Notes: generated from the letters alone by a model not told the origin. Shown: positions 25,284 through 35,112, counted from the first letter of the stretch. The stretch is 64,000 nucleotides of DNA from Bacillota bacterium (GCA_023435925.1 JAEZLF010000063.1:4328-68327); one strand, 5' to 3'. A program made the numbers and translations.

Positions 25284-27338
25284 ATGGCAGAACAACTTAC
25301 TTTTGAATTTAATGAACGTCCAACGATAAAGGGCTTTCCTGAACTGCGTTGGACGGGAAAACGCCCATATCGCTCTACGCAATATTTCCCTGCGCAGCTT
25401 CGTGAGCGGTACGGTGAGGAACAGGACGGGTGGATTAATAAGATTTACTGGGGTGATAACCTCCAAGTGATGAGTCATCTTCTAAATGAGTTTCGTGGTA
25501 AAGTTGACCTTATCTATATTGACCCACCATTTGATTCCAAAGCGGACTACAAGAAAAAGATTTCGCTCCGTGGACAAACTGTCACTAGTGATAGTTCTTC
25601 GTTCGAGGAAAAACAATACGGTGATATTTGGACAAACGATGAGTACCTCCAGTTTATGTATGAACGGCTTATCATTTTGCGTGAATTGCTATCAGAAACA
25701 GGTAGCATCTATTTGCATTGCGATTATCACAAAAATCAATATCTTCGTTGCCTTCTTGATGAGGTTTTCGGGATGGATAATTTTATTAATGAAATAACTT
25801 GGAAAAGGCGTGGAGGTGCACTGAACAACTTTAAGTCTTTAGGGCAACTTACTGACACTATTTACTTGTATTGCAAGAATAATGGTACGTATAAATTTAA
25901 TGCGATAAAAACAAAAGATACCCCCGAAGTTCAAGAGTATATCAGACAGAGATTCGTCTACGATGATGGAGATGGCAGAAAATATAGTCGCGACCCCGTG
26001 ACAAATCCCTCAGCTACGGCTACTCCGTCATTGATTTACGAATATAAAGGCTATCAGCCTCCTGAAAAAGGGTGGGCATTTTCTCGTCAAACTATGGAGG
26101 AATGGGATGCCAAAGGGAAACTCTATTTCCCGCCAGAAAAAACCCAGAGAATACGGCGTAAAACGTTCCTTGATGACTATGAAGGGCAACCCCTTCAAAA
26201 TTACTGGGGAGACATTTATGTTATCAATTCACAAGCAAAGGAATCCCTGGCTTACCCAACTCAAAAACCTGAAGATTTGCTTGACCGTATAATTCGCATA
26301 AGTTCCAACCCCGGAGACCTTGTTTTCGACTGTTTTATGGGCAGTGGCACGACGCAAGCCGTTGCTATGAAACTGGGGCGACGTTTCATTGGTGCAGACA
26401 TTAACCTTGGGGCTATACAAATCACAACGAAACGCCTCATCTCCCTTGCTGTCGAGTTGCGGACTACTGAGCCAGAGCAACTAACGATGATTGCGAGCAA
26501 TAAGAAAGAAAAATTGAGTAAAATCGAGTATACTACTGAACACGGCTATGCTTCGAGGGCTGCCGAGGAATCAGGTAAATATCTTGGAGATAATGAGGAG
26601 AACGAAGAAACAGAAAGCACTGTTCTGACCGAAGCTATGCCGTTTACCAGCTTTGAGGTATACAATGTTAACAATTACGAGTTCTTTCGCAACCCCGTCG
26701 AGGCTCGCGATCTCCTGATTGATGCCTTAGAGATTCAGTCTTTCCCTCAGCGTGATGTGTGGGATGGTGAACTGGACGGGCGTATGGTAAAGATTATGCC
26801 TGTCAACCGAATCGCAACTAAAGCTGACTTGGAAGAACTCAAGGCGAATCTACCATATAAAACATATGAGAAGCGAAAAGATGAGAACCCAAACCAACCA
26901 GTGGAGAGGATTACGATTGTATGTATGGGCCACGAGCCTGACTTGAAGGCTTCCCTTGAAAAGGCACTCTCCGAATATAAACTCGACATCGAAATTGTCG
27001 ATATTCTTCGCGATAAGGCAGACCTCCAACTGAAACGTGAGTCAGAGGCAGACATAGCCATCGAGGACGGTCGGCTTGCTATCCGTGCGTTCTATCCGCT
27101 GAACCTAATGCAGAAGCTGTCCCTCCAGAAGGAGTATGTGGAAGATTGGCGCCAGCTCGTCGAGTCCGTAATGATTGACTGGAACTATGACGGAGTTGTC
27201 ATGCAGCCGACGGTGACTGATGTGCCAGGAAAGAAGAATATTGTGAAAGGTATCTATGACATCCCTGAAGGAGTTGGAACAATTAAGGTAAAGATAACTG
27301 ACTTACTCTCCGAGTCTTTGGAAACAGAGGTGAGATGA
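25284..27338 (+). CDS. Type III Mod-like adenine DNA methyltransferase
   Basis: This is a 684-residue beta-class methyltransferase in which motif IV precedes motif I: DPPF at residues 80-83 and FMGSGTT at 351-357. The target-recognition region lies between. DPPF/DPPY is typical of N6-adenine enzymes and the layout is that of type III Mod subunits. About 290 residues follow the catalytic core, more than in simple methylases, and may bind the Res-like partner. The central part (about 25560-26480) is visibly more AT-rich than both ends, suggesting exchange of the specificity segment. Its stop overlaps the start of the Res-like gene, as usual for mod-res pairs. Confidence 0.88.
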   Translation: MAEQLTFEFNERPTIKGFPELRWTGKRPYRSTQYFPAQLRERYGEEQDGWINKIYWGDNLQVMSHLLNEFRGKVDLIYIDPPFDSKADYKKKISLRGQTVTSDSSSFEEKQYGDIWTNDEYLQFMYERLIILRELLSETGSIYLHCDYHKNQYLRCLLDEVFGMDNFINEITWKRRGGALNNFKSLGQLTDTIYLYCKNNGTYKFNAIKTKDTPEVQEYIRQRFVYDDGDGRKYSRDPVTNPSATATPSLIYEYKGYQPPEKGWAFSRQTMEEWDAKGKLYFPPEKTQRIRRKTFLDDYEGQPLQNYWGDIYVINSQAKESLAYPTQKPEDLLDRIIRISSNPGDLVFDCFMGSGTTQAVAMKLGRRFIGADINLGAIQITTKRLISLAVELRTTEPEQLTMIASNKKEKLSKIEYTTEHGYASRAAEESGKYLGDNEENEETESTVLTEAMPFTSFEVYNVNNYEFFRNPVEARDLLIDALEIQSFPQRDVWDGELDGRMVKIMPVNRIATKADLEELKANLPYKTYEKRKDENPNQPVERITIVCMGHEPDLKASLEKALSEYKLDIEIVDILRDKADLQLKRESEADIAIEDGRLAIRAFYPLNLMQKLSLQKEYVEDWRQLVESVMIDWNYDGVVMQPTVTDVPGKKNIVKGIYDIPEGVGTIKVKITDLLSESLETEVR

Positions 27339-30004
27339 TGTCTATTGAAACAACTGACAATTTTGCTTTTTATGAACAATTAAAATACTACTATCAGGTA
27401 AACCGCCGAAAAATCCGCTCACGGTATAATGAACTGACGAGGAAGTTCCTTGCATATAATGACCGTGAGGAGAACCCAACAGCATTTCTACGTCTACCAC
27501 AATTTGAAGCCCTGGAGATTTATATCTTTATTAAGGAGTTTATGGGAAATGCGCAGGTCTATGAAATGTTCGATGATTGGCGCAACCGCCGTGACAGGTT
27601 TGCGGATGCTTCTTATTACGCTGTCAATAGGGATGGGCAGTACACGATTTTTGATTTCGTCCAGACAATGAGTGGGAAGACTGTATTCTTGCCCGGAGCG
27701 GTCGAGAAGCAGACCGATATTCTCTTTAAACAGATGAAGAAATATACAGAGAAATACCCAAACTACATCTACGCTCTGACGATGGGGTTGGGGAAAACCA
27801 TACTGATGGCGACTTGTATATTCTATGAGTTTCTTTTAGCATACAAATATCCTAAAGATAAACGGTTTTGCCACAATGCACTTATATTCGCCCCTGATAA
27901 GACTGTCCTTCAGTCGCTACGCGAAATTATCACGTTCGACAAGACGAAGGTCGTGCCACCGGAATATGCGAGGGTACTCGATGCTAACATAAAGTTTCAT
28001 TTTCTCGAGGATAGTGGGACGACGCTTCATACACTTGACGCTTCCGATTTCAATATTATTATCTCGAATACACAAAAGATTATAGTAAAGAAGAAGCGCA
28101 AAGAAGATAAGCCAGCCGACGTCTTATTTAATCAAGGTTCACTTCTATCCTCTGTATATAGTGGGAATGATGAGGACGATGATGTCAATGATGATTCCAC
28201 TCTGATGGAAAATCAGCGTTTCAAGAAGCTATGCCGTCTCAATCAGCTTGGTGTATATGTGGACGAGGCGCACCACCTATTTGGTGCAGATTTGGAGAAA
28301 CAGATACGCTCCACAAGCGGTCAGAAAACGAGTCTTCGCGATACTATCAATATGCTTGCTGACAGCACGTCAATTGTTGCCTGCTATAACTACACCGGAA
28401 CACCTTATGTGAATAAACAGCTTTTACCGGAAGTTGTTTACGCATATGGCTTAAAGGAGTCAATCCAAAACGGTTTCCTTAAGGACGCCGACCTGAAAGC
28501 ATTTGATAATATTAAGAGCAAGGAGTTCCTACGCACTGTTATCACAGCCTTCTGGGGGAAATACGGTTGTAGAATGTTTGAAGGTTTGCCACCTAAACTG
28601 GCGATTTTTGCAACGACAATAAAAGAAGCTGATGAGGAGGTTCGCCCGATTGTGGAAAAAATTCTCGCCGACTTGGGCGTACCATCTTCAAAGATACTGG
28701 TAAACGTCGGTGATGAGAAGATAACAAAGAACGAGGATATTCGGAATTTCAATGACCTCGATGTACCGGGGACAATCGGCAGCCAGAAACAGATACTCAT
28801 TCTTGTAGGCAAAGGACGTGAGGGATGGAACTGCCGTTCGCTTTTTGGAGTTGCGATGTACCGGAGCCCACAGTCTAAAATATTCGTCCTCCAAGCGACG
28901 ATGCGCTGTCTGCGCAAGATTACCTCCGAGCAGTTGACAGCCACAGTGTTCCTCTCAAAAGAGAACTACGACATCCTTGATGATGAACTCAATAAGAACT
29001 TCAATATGGAAATCAAGGACATGTCAAAGTCTAGTGGTGACAAGCCGCAGCGTTATAAGGTCAGGTTTATTCCACCGCAGCAGAAGATAAAGCTGAAACG
29101 TATTTCACATGAGTATACACTTTTCGAAAAGGGCTATACAGCGCCGATAGATTTTGAGCTTAAAGGTGCGGATTTCTCAAAATACGCCGCCGTGATGTAT
29201 GAGAAACATAGTATCTCCAACGACATGAGTGTTAAGGAGATGAATATCGACCATTTAAAAGAGCGGATGCGTTATAGTGCGTTTTCTCTCGCTGGCGAGA
29301 TTGCTCGCTATCTGAACATCTCCTGTATCCTTGCAGCTCGGATTGTGAGGGAGTCAAAAGATGGGGAGAAAGCTGTTCTTGAAACTGTAAATAAATATAA
29401 CGAAATCCTTGATGATATGATTATCCCACGGATATTCCACACCATTTTTGAGGTTTCAAGTAATATAAAGACAGAGGACTACGAACTAATCCTTCTGAAA
29501 GAGCCAAAAGAAGGTGGATATTTCGAATTTTCCGCAAAACCCGAACTTGTTGTGAAGAACACTGATACACAGTTTAAACCCAGCGAGTTGATTAAGAGCT
29601 TCCATGCTGATACCTACTGTTTTGACTCGAGGCCAGAGAAGGAGTGCTTCCTCCAGTATGTGTCAAGTGAAAAGGTCAAAAAGGTGTATTTTACCGGGAT
29701 GTTCACGAGTAAACAAGGTGACCTTTCGATACAGTATTACGACCCCGAATCCAGAAGAATCCGTCAATACTACCCCGACTTTTTCGCTGAAATGGCAGAC
29801 GGTTCCTACCAACTTATAGAGGTCAAGGGTGATGATAAAATTGACGATGCAGTAGTAAAAGCAAAAGCAGATGCTGCGCGTGAAATAGCAGTTCAAAGTG
29901 GTATTGAGTATAGGATGTATGCAGGGAGTGAACTGATGAAAAGAAATGTGCTTAATAAAGCTTTAGAGTCATACATCTCACCAGGTCTTGGGGGTAAACG
30001 ATGA
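27335..30004 (+). CDS. Type III Res-like SF2 helicase with C-terminal nuclease domain
   Basis: This is an 889-residue SF2 ATPase. Walker A is TMGLGKT (Lys154), the DEAH box is Asp310-Glu-Ala-His, motif III is TGTPY, and the late motif is FVLQATMRCLRK. The C-terminal domain carries a PD-(D/E)XK core (Asp815 in YYPDFF, Glu829 and Lys831 in IEVKGD), matching type III restriction subunits that translocate and cut only when DNA is unmodified. The insert at about residues 240-300 is acidic (GNDEDDDVNDDS). The start is at 27335 or, one codon on, 27338. Both overlap the Mod stop. It should act as a complex with the Mod-like protein. Confidence 0.88.
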   Translation: MMSIETTDNFAFYEQLKYYYQVNRRKIRSRYNELTRKFLAYNDREENPTAFLRLPQFEALEIYIFIKEFMGNAQVYEMFDDWRNRRDRFADASYYAVNRDGQYTIFDFVQTMSGKTVFLPGAVEKQTDILFKQMKKYTEKYPNYIYALTMGLGKTILMATCIFYEFLLAYKYPKDKRFCHNALIFAPDKTVLQSLREIITFDKTKVVPPEYARVLDANIKFHFLEDSGTTLHTLDASDFNIIISNTQKIIVKKKRKEDKPADVLFNQGSLLSSVYSGNDEDDDVNDDSTLMENQRFKKLCRLNQLGVYVDEAHHLFGADLEKQIRSTSGQKTSLRDTINMLADSTSIVACYNYTGTPYVNKQLLPEVVYAYGLKESIQNGFLKDADLKAFDNIKSKEFLRTVITAFWGKYGCRMFEGLPPKLAIFATTIKEADEEVRPIVEKILADLGVPSSKILVNVGDEKITKNEDIRNFNDLDVPGTIGSQKQILILVGKGREGWNCRSLFGVAMYRSPQSKIFVLQATMRCLRKITSEQLTATVFLSKENYDILDDELNKNFNMEIKDMSKSSGDKPQRYKVRFIPPQQKIKLKRISHEYTLFEKGYTAPIDFELKGADFSKYAAVMYEKHSISNDMSVKEMNIDHLKERMRYSAFSLAGEIARYLNISCILAARIVRESKDGEKAVLETVNKYNEILDDMIIPRIFHTIFEVSSNIKTEDYELILLKEPKEGGYFEFSAKPELVVKNTDTQFKPSELIKSFHADTYCFDSRPEKECFLQYVSSEKVKKVYFTGMFTSKQGDLSIQYYDPESRRIRQYYPDFFAEMADGSYQLIEVKGDDKIDDAVVKAKADAAREIAVQSGIEYRMYAGSELMKRNVLNKALESYISPGLGGKR

Positions 30005-30966
30005 GTTTATTATATAAAACGGAGTATGGAAAATATTATGTAGGTAAGTGTGAGCAGATGATTCGCAGACTGAAACTAAATGGAAAAGTCCAGCTTATCT
30101 TGACATCTCCTCCATTTCCCCTTAACAATAAGAAACAATATGGGAATTTAACGGGTGAAGACTATCTAAGATGGTTTAGTGGTCTTGCAGAGTTATTCTC
30201 AAGTGTTTTAACACCTGACGGTTCTATTGTTATTGAGTTGGGTAATGCATGGGAAAAAGGAAGACCAGTTCAGTCATTGCTAAATCTTAAATCTTTAATG
30301 AGCTTTGTTTCAAATGAGCGAGCTGGACTGCGCCTTTGTCAGGAGTTTATATGTTATAATCCAGCGCGCTTACCTTCCCCAGCACAATGGGTCACTATAA
30401 ATCGAATCCGTGCAATAGATAGCTTCACTCATGTATGGTGGATGGCAAATTCAGATTATCCGAAGGCAGATAACAAGAAAGTGTTACGTCCCTATAGCAA
30501 AAGTATGAAAAAATTACTAAGAACACAAAAATTTAATGCCGGTAAAAGACCATCAGAGCATGTAATAAGTAAAGAGGCATTCTTAAAAGATAATAGTGGG
30601 AGTATTTCACATAATGTCTTGGAATTGGCGAATCCAGATGCTAATGAGGAACAGCGCCAACCTCATTCGATGTTTAGTATATCCAATACACAATCAAACG
30701 ACTTCTTTACAAGGACCTGCAAGGAGCGAAATATCACTCCTCATCCAGCGAGAATGCCACTTGAATTAGCAAGTTTTTTTATTGAATTTCTAACTGACCC
30801 AGGCGATTTAGTCCTTGACCCTTTTGGTGGAAGTAATACCACAGGATTTTGCGCAGAACGGGCAAAGCGCAAGTGGATAAGCATAGATGCAAGCGAAGAA
30901 TATGGAGAACAGTCGATTATTCGGTTTGAAGACCCAACAATAGAAACCCAAATTAAGAGGAGGTAG
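30001..30966 (+). CDS. Second DNA methyltransferase, probably N4-cytosine
   Basis: This is a 321-residue beta-class methyltransferase. Motif IV is TSPPF at residues 35-39 and motif I is DPFGGSNTTGF near residue 272. A Ser/Thr-Pro-Pro-Tyr/Phe motif IV is typical of N4-methylcytosine enzymes. The ATG overlaps the stop of the Res-like gene (ATGA at 30001-30004), so it belongs to the same operon. A second modification enzyme of different base specificity inside one operon implies that self-DNA is marked at two kinds of site, perhaps because the Mrr-like, Res-like and HerA-NurA branches each need separate protection. This is inference. Confidence 0.85.
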   Translation: MSLLYKTEYGKYYVGKCEQMIRRLKLNGKVQLILTSPPFPLNNKKQYGNLTGEDYLRWFSGLAELFSSVLTPDGSIVIELGNAWEKGRPVQSLLNLKSLMSFVSNERAGLRLCQEFICYNPARLPSPAQWVTINRIRAIDSFTHVWWMANSDYPKADNKKVLRPYSKSMKKLLRTQKFNAGKRPSEHVISKEAFLKDNSGSISHNVLELANPDANEEQRQPHSMFSISNTQSNDFFTRTCKERNITPHPARMPLELASFFIEFLTDPGDLVLDPFGGSNTTGFCAERAKRKWISIDASEEYGEQSIIRFEDPTIETQIKRR

Positions 30967-30972
30967 ATATGA

Positions 30973-32976
30973 ATGGGACTCACACAAGAAGTTAAAAATC
31001 TTGCTACCGTGGACATATTCCAAGAAGCCAAGAAGCCGGATATGTTTATTGGCAGACCATTTTACCTTGATTTTGAAAAAGCATACTTGTTAATTACAGA
31101 TGCGTGGAAAGAAAGGGTTGGGGGTATTCCGCAGGGAACTTTTCTACTTGCTTTTTATGAAAATGAAAACGATGACATTGATGAATGCCTTTTACTTAGA
31201 GCAATAAGACCTGCGAAGTTGCCGACTGATAATGATGTTATTGCATCTATGGTCGAATATTATAAAGATAATTTAAATACCTCAGGCAAAAAGAATCAGC
31301 TTGATGACTTTACAAAATACACCTTCAGTTTTTCGGGTCTGGAATGTCGGGTTTTGGGCACTTTCTTTAGAGACGAAGCAGATAAAATTCAGTTTGGAGC
31401 CGATGTGGAAAATTATTATAGCGCACATAACTATGTAGCCTACAAACCTATTGGTAATGTTCTCGAGCAGATAGTAAACTTCAGGGATGGCAATTCCATT
31501 GGGAGCTCTACAGATTATCGGATCGGGAAGATAAGATACAGTTCAAGCCGTCGTTTTCAGGAAAAGCATGCGGATGTGCCTGTATATATAAGCCCAAGTG
31601 ATTTTTTGGGCAAACGTACCGCACTTTTTGGTATGACGAGAACTGGAAAATCAAATACTGTAAAGAAGATAATTGAATCTACGACTGAAATAAGCAATAA
31701 AGCAAAATCTACTTCTGTTGCAGCAAATTTAGTTGATGCTACGGAAGTTATAATGCAATTTGAGGATAATGGATTGCCTAAATATAAAGTAGGACAAATT
31801 ATCTTCGATATGAATGGCGAATATGCCAATGCAAATTTACAAGACGAGGGGACGGCAATCTTTGAAAAATATAAAAGTATAACGACAAGATATAGTGTGC
31901 TTGATAAGCCTGATTTTAAGGTACTAAAAGTAAATTTTTATAAAGAAATATCAGTAGGCTTTGAACTGATCTGCAGCCTTCTTGCAGATGAAGGCGGTGA
32001 TTACATAAAAAGCTTCCTTGCGGTTGACTTACAAGAACCTGACATAAATAATAGGTCAGCTCATACCCGTTGGCTACGTAAGGCTGCTGCCTATCAATGT
32101 TGCCTGAAAGCAGCAGGATTTACTGTACCGAAGAATCATAGGGTTAGCTTCACAGGGAATAAGGAGATAAATGATAAGATTATCACGGGAAAAGTAATTG
32201 ACCCCTCCAGTGGAATTAACTTAGAAGATGCAACTGCTTTTTGGACATGGGTTGCTGAACATCAAGACGACAATTTTTTTGCAAATTACAAAAGCAGTAA
32301 TGGTCATGATTGGGTTGATGAAGATTTGAAGGCGATCTTAGTTTTCTTAACTCGTAAGCGAGATTTAGGCAGAAACGTAAATATAACTGGTTACCGCAAA
32401 TTGGTGCCACTACTAGATTACCATACAATAAATTCTGACTCTCCTTTTGAAATAGATATTGTTAACCTACTCCGTCAAGGTCAAATAGTAATTGTTGATT
32501 TGTCTCAGGGCGATCCGATTATACAGCAAACTTTTGCAGAAAAAATCTGTGTAAGCGTTTTTAGAAATGCGATGGATAATTTCGTAAAAACAAAACCGAA
32601 TAATTTTATTCAATTTTATTTTGAGGAAGCCCACAACCTTTTCCCTCATAAAGAAGATAAAGATTTAAGTAGAATTTATAACCGCATTGCAAAAGAAGGG
32701 GCCAAGCTCAATATTGGTTTAATTTATGCTACCCAAGAAGTTAGTTCAATATCCTCAAACATATTAAAAAATACCCAAAACTGGTTTATCGCTCACCTTA
32801 ATAATGAGGATGAACTTAAGGAAATTCGTAAATTCTACGATTTCGCTGACTTTTGTGACAGCTTAATCAGATATAGCTCGGGAAGCGATAAAGGCTTCAT
32901 TCGTATGAAGACATACTCCAACGCATTTATTGTACCGGTGCAGATTGATAGGTTTACAGCACAAGGGGGTAATTGA
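30973..32976 (+). CDS. HerA-type hexameric DNA translocase (DUF87)
   Basis: This is a 667-residue FtsK/HerA-family ATPase. Walker A is GMTRTGKS with Lys226, the HerA block FDMNGEYANA follows, and Walker B is FYFEEAHNLFP. The C-terminal block is GLIYATQEVSSISSNILKNT and NWFIAHLNNEDEL, which is diagnostic of HerA/DUF87. The N-terminal 200 residues hold the HAS-barrel-like region. HerA pumps double-stranded DNA into the NurA nuclease, and the next gene is NurA. The start codon follows AGGAGGTAGAT, which overlaps the end of the methyltransferase gene. The codon use is AT-rich, unlike the helicase genes upstream. Confidence 0.9.
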   Translation: MGLTQEVKNLATVDIFQEAKKPDMFIGRPFYLDFEKAYLLITDAWKERVGGIPQGTFLLAFYENENDDIDECLLLRAIRPAKLPTDNDVIASMVEYYKDNLNTSGKKNQLDDFTKYTFSFSGLECRVLGTFFRDEADKIQFGADVENYYSAHNYVAYKPIGNVLEQIVNFRDGNSIGSSTDYRIGKIRYSSSRRFQEKHADVPVYISPSDFLGKRTALFGMTRTGKSNTVKKIIESTTEISNKAKSTSVAANLVDATEVIMQFEDNGLPKYKVGQIIFDMNGEYANANLQDEGTAIFEKYKSITTRYSVLDKPDFKVLKVNFYKEISVGFELICSLLADEGGDYIKSFLAVDLQEPDINNRSAHTRWLRKAAAYQCCLKAAGFTVPKNHRVSFTGNKEINDKIITGKVIDPSSGINLEDATAFWTWVAEHQDDNFFANYKSSNGHDWVDEDLKAILVFLTRKRDLGRNVNITGYRKLVPLLDYHTINSDSPFEIDIVNLLRQGQIVIVDLSQGDPIIQQTFAEKICVSVFRNAMDNFVKTKPNNFIQFYFEEAHNLFPHKEDKDLSRIYNRIAKEGAKLNIGLIYATQEVSSISSNILKNTQNWFIAHLNNEDELKEIRKFYDFADFCDSLIRYSSGSDKGFIRMKTYSNAFIVPVQIDRFTAQGGN

Positions 32977-32978
32977 AA

Positions 32979-34319
32979 GTGAGTTATGGAAATGAATATT
33001 CCAGTAAGCCTTTTGAAAGGGCCAGTAAAACCGCACATACAAACATAATTAACGACAAAGAAGTGCAAGCCTTTCTTACGAAGTGTAAGATACCACCCTA
33101 TCAAGATGATGTTGATAGCGAAGATATGGAGATGCGTTTTCTTAACCCTCTTGCCCTAAATCCAATCAAAAACGTTGTTACCATAGATGGCGGATATACG
33201 AATATTTTTATAAAAGAGGATTTCCCATCATCCACCATTGCTTTTTTTCAGTTTGGAGCATTGTTTTTCAAGCATCAGGATTTATTTGATTTGAAGGTTA
33301 AGCCTTTTATTGACCCTGATGATTTTTCAAAACTACAAAAAATTCAGAGGATTAAACTGGTTGTGCCGACCAAAGGAGTAGCTTTGGACGGAGAAATTGA
33401 TTTAATAAGTTCTGTGAGAAAGTCAATATATGATTTTTTCTGTTCGCAGCCGGAACGGAACGGATTCATATCTGCATTAAAATGGTTGCTCTTTGAGGAA
33501 TACGATACTTCTGTTAAGAATTCTATTTGGCACTTGGCTTCTTGCCCATATTGCCAGGAAGGTGCAAATATAAACAAATTGGATATTACACCAGCATATA
33601 CAATTATTTGTCCTCATTGCAGCGGAACCATTTATTTAACTGATGTGTTTCGGCTTCATGAAGCGATTGACAACGAACTTGGAGCGGGAGGCATTCTTGG
33701 TTACTTATCTACGACTGTCGAACAAATAATTATTGTGTTTCTCATCAAACAAATGATTTCTATACGACCAAGCCTCCTATCCGAAACGTTATTCATAAAA
33801 GATGGTCCGCTTGCATTTTACGGTCAAACTGCAAATATTCATAAGCCTATGAGAAAACTGATTACCTACCTAAATAAGTTTCACAGCATATACATGGTCG
33901 GTTTAGAAAAAAGTGGATCTTTCGTTGAACATGCAGAACAAGTATCAAAGAAAATGAAGCAAAAACAAATCCTGTTGTTGGGCAATAAATATATTTATAA
34001 GTATATCATTCCAGGCCAAGCAAAAGACAATGAACCCTATGCGAGTTCAACATATTATGGCCATAAGGTTATCTTTAAATCTGAATATGATAATGTTTAT
34101 GTTGCTACTGTCCCTAGTTTGCAACCACAGTGTGAACCCAAAGTAGATGATTATATACATCTACATGAAACACTTTATAATGTAAGCGCTCTAAAATGCG
34201 ACTTGTACTATAACTCACTTGTTCCAATAGTTTTAGCCAATAAGTTGGTATCTCTCGCTGACCATCCAAGCGCAGATGTATTAAAAGCTTTTGCTCAAAA
34301 CAAAATAACCAACTATTAA
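32979..34319 (+). CDS. NurA-like nuclease with inserted zinc ribbon
   Basis: This is a protein of about 446 residues right after HerA. The segment KNVVTIDGGYTNIFI near residue 65 matches the first NurA catalytic Asp block, and later acidic segments (FLIKQMISIRPS, LFIKDGPLAFYGQ) fit the second. The NurA fold is RNase H-like and cuts DNA fed by HerA. Unusually, a zinc ribbon is inserted in the middle: CPYC at 189-192 and CPHC at 211-214. The start is uncertain. GTG 32979 has AGGGGG 9 bases upstream, while TTG 32973, overlapping the herA stop, is only 3 bases from it. The assignment rests on the herA neighbour as much as on sequence. Confidence 0.75.
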   Translation: MSYGNEYSSKPFERASKTAHTNIINDKEVQAFLTKCKIPPYQDDVDSEDMEMRFLNPLALNPIKNVVTIDGGYTNIFIKEDFPSSTIAFFQFGALFFKHQDLFDLKVKPFIDPDDFSKLQKIQRIKLVVPTKGVALDGEIDLISSVRKSIYDFFCSQPERNGFISALKWLLFEEYDTSVKNSIWHLASCPYCQEGANINKLDITPAYTIICPHCSGTIYLTDVFRLHEAIDNELGAGGILGYLSTTVEQIIIVFLIKQMISIRPSLLSETLFIKDGPLAFYGQTANIHKPMRKLITYLNKFHSIYMVGLEKSGSFVEHAEQVSKKMKQKQILLLGNKYIYKYIIPGQAKDNEPYASSTYYGHKVIFKSEYDNVYVATVPSLQPQCEPKVDDYIHLHETLYNVSALKCDLYYNSLVPIVLANKLVSLADHPSADVLKAFAQNKITNY

Positions 34320-34414
34320 TTGGATTGAGGGGTATTAAAGGGATTGGATATAGAAATAGATGAGGATCTGGAACGTGAAGAATGACGTTAAGGCTATGAT
34401 GGGAGATAAAGATA

Positions 34415-34936
34415 ATGAATAAGATACCAAAAGATTTTATAGCATTTGACTTGGAAACCACAGGATTTGCCCCTCCGTGCAAAATCATTGAAATTGGTGC
34501 TGTCAAAGTGCTAAACGGCAATATAGTCGAGCAAGTCCAGACTTTTGTTAATCCGTGTTCTGCAATTCCCAAGCATATCACAGACATTACCGGCATTAAT
34601 CAAATGATGGTTGATAAAGCTCCTAAAATAGAAGATGCATTACCGATGTTCATTCATTTTATTGAGTTTTTCCCTATAGCCGCTCATAATGCTTCTTTTG
34701 ATATGAAGTTTATACGGTCTGAAGCAAATAAGTTGGGCTACTCCGTAAGAAACCAGGTAATTGATACGCTTACCTTAGCCCGAAGGCATTTTCCGAGATT
34801 AGATAATCATAAACTGAATACTGTTGCCCGACATATAGGTGTGATAAATCAGAATGAACATAGAGGCCTTTATGATGCTATGGTTGTCGCCGAGATTTTA
34901 TTGAAGATATCTCTCAATGATGAACAGGTAGGTTAG
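34415..34936 (+). CDS. DEDDh 3'-5' exonuclease (DnaQ/PolC epsilon-like)
   Basis: This is a 173-residue stand-alone exonuclease with all motifs: Exo I FDLETTG (Asp, Glu), Exo II AHNASFDMKF (Asp), and Exo III HRGLYDAMV (His, Asp) of the DEDDh type. It degrades single-stranded DNA or RNA from the 3' end with two metal ions. It follows the NurA gene by 95 bases on the same strand with a GGGAG site 12 bases before the ATG, and may be the last member of the array or an independent neighbour. Confidence 0.85.
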   Translation: MNKIPKDFIAFDLETTGFAPPCKIIEIGAVKVLNGNIVEQVQTFVNPCSAIPKHITDITGINQMMVDKAPKIEDALPMFIHFIEFFPIAAHNASFDMKFIRSEANKLGYSVRNQVIDTLTLARRHFPRLDNHKLNTVARHIGVINQNEHRGLYDAMVVAEILLKISLNDEQVG

Positions 34937-35112
34937 CGATAGATTGCAAATAAAGAAACGGTAGCATTGATGGACAGACTCGTTCATCATACTCACTTTT
35001 ATGTAAATTTAACTTACAAACCTTGTAAACATATGTCAACATTGCTTATATTGATATAGGCTATTTATTTCGCTGTTAAACTATAAGTACCGTCGTATAT
35101 AAAAAATCCTAA

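Noticed and set aside
25284..30004. Plain type III restriction-modification system
   Set aside because: Mod and Res are convincing, but tight coupling to a second methylase, HerA and NurA, and the Fe-S helicase-nuclease upstream, make a plain type III label incomplete.
21117..34936. BREX, DISARM, Dnd, Druantia or Gabija
   Set aside because: No PglZ, BrxC/L, DrmA/B (DUF1998), DndBCDE, Druantia marker or OLD-family nuclease was seen. The UvrD-like gene at 49377 also has no OLD nuclease partner.
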